A DNA stretch of 64,000 bases from Norana najaformis (Eukaryota > Annelida > Clitellata > Crassiclitellata > Hormogastridae), in assembly GCA_964023275.1 (NCBI GenBank), contig OZ029921.1, positions 18,202,204-18,266,203 of the forward strand. The letters run 5' to 3'. The notes under the pieces are model-generated. The model saw only the letters and a program-made list of their open reading frames with translations. It was not told the origin of the DNA and made no database searches. Positions 63,621-64,000 of this stretch are shown here, in pieces (positions within the stretch are counted from its first letter, which is position 1; the number at the start of each line of letters is the position of its first letter). A program made the position numbers and the translations under genes.

Positions 63621-64000
63621 GTTTGAACAAGCTGCTTACATCAGCACTAATCAATATATGCCTTGCAAATTATTTTAGTGGTCCAATTCTAGTTTTTAGA
63701 TTGGATTAGATTAAATGAGAGCTCCTTGAAAGATCAAAAGTTACCATATAAACTTGTACATACATGAACACATACTTATGTATGTATATGCATGCATAGT
63801 GAATGTACATTTGTAGAAATAGTAGTAATAGTAAATATAGTGATTTTTATTTTTTATTGATAAAATTCTTACTACCGTGGATACTCCAGTACAAGTTGAT
63901 GTTGCGAATAAGTTGACCCCTAAATTTTCAACCTTGGGGAGGGGAGAGTCTGTGACCCACGTATAAGTTGTTTTGTTTTTTCAGATAAATCTGGACTTTT
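63621..64000 (+). other. Myo5 intron, right edge of window
   Basis: AT-rich intron sequence. No exon recognised before the window ends. Confidence 0.5.

Overview
The window is nuclear DNA from an invertebrate animal. It has spliced genes with short exons and GT-AG introns, many decayed LINE copies, Ty3/Gypsy, hAT and tRNA-SINE sequences, long microsatellites, and no bacterial-style gene packing. A marine lophotrochozoan or other non-vertebrate metazoan fits the repertoire, but the species cannot be read from the sequence.

Layout. 0-28 kb is repeat-rich intergenic DNA. It holds one orphan exon candidate (about 1.3 kb), a minus-strand LINE relic (1.69-3.91 kb), a 437-bp GGT microsatellite, several tandem arrays, a MITE (11.4-12.0 kb), an RTE-type LINE relic (16.9-18.8 kb), a TE-like gene fragment (21.0-22.0 kb) and a LINE-into-LINE nest (23.98-26.0 kb). 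28.6-30.9 kb is one long, GC-rich, uninterrupted gene for a 763-aa secreted or membrane-anchored cysteine-rich protein with a ShKT-like module. 31.2-33.4 kb is a nearly intact copy of an intronless, apparently multi-copy gene family with its own TATA/CRE-like promoter, lying inside an ATT-type microsatellite. 37.2-40.5 kb is a LINE split by a Gypsy element with 124/126-bp LTRs and a perfect 5-bp target duplication; the Gypsy interior is rearranged by an inversion whose junction is a perfect hairpin.

44.8-63.6 kb is a plus-strand class V myosin (Myo5). 27 exons join in frame to exactly 1,215 codons covering the motor, six IQ motifs and the first part of the coiled coil. The first coding exon was not found, and the cargo-binding tail lies beyond the right edge. 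One intron uses a GC-AG boundary. The introns carry a LINE fragment, a decayed hAT with terminal inverted repeats, and a tRNA-derived SINE interrupted by a MITE flanked by 10-bp direct repeats.

A recurring theme is a LINE 3' end made of a GC-rich stem (AGCGCC...GGCGCT), a TATAAATG-like stretch and an ATTACA or ATTACG tail. The SINE in the myosin gene ends in the same stem and TAATAAATG stretch, which suggests it is mobilised by that LINE. No immune, biosynthetic or other obviously new gene system was found. The best leads are the 763-aa protein, the 31.7-kb gene family, the nested and rearranged mobile elements, and an excess of the palindrome TAGGCCTA in the intergenic half.
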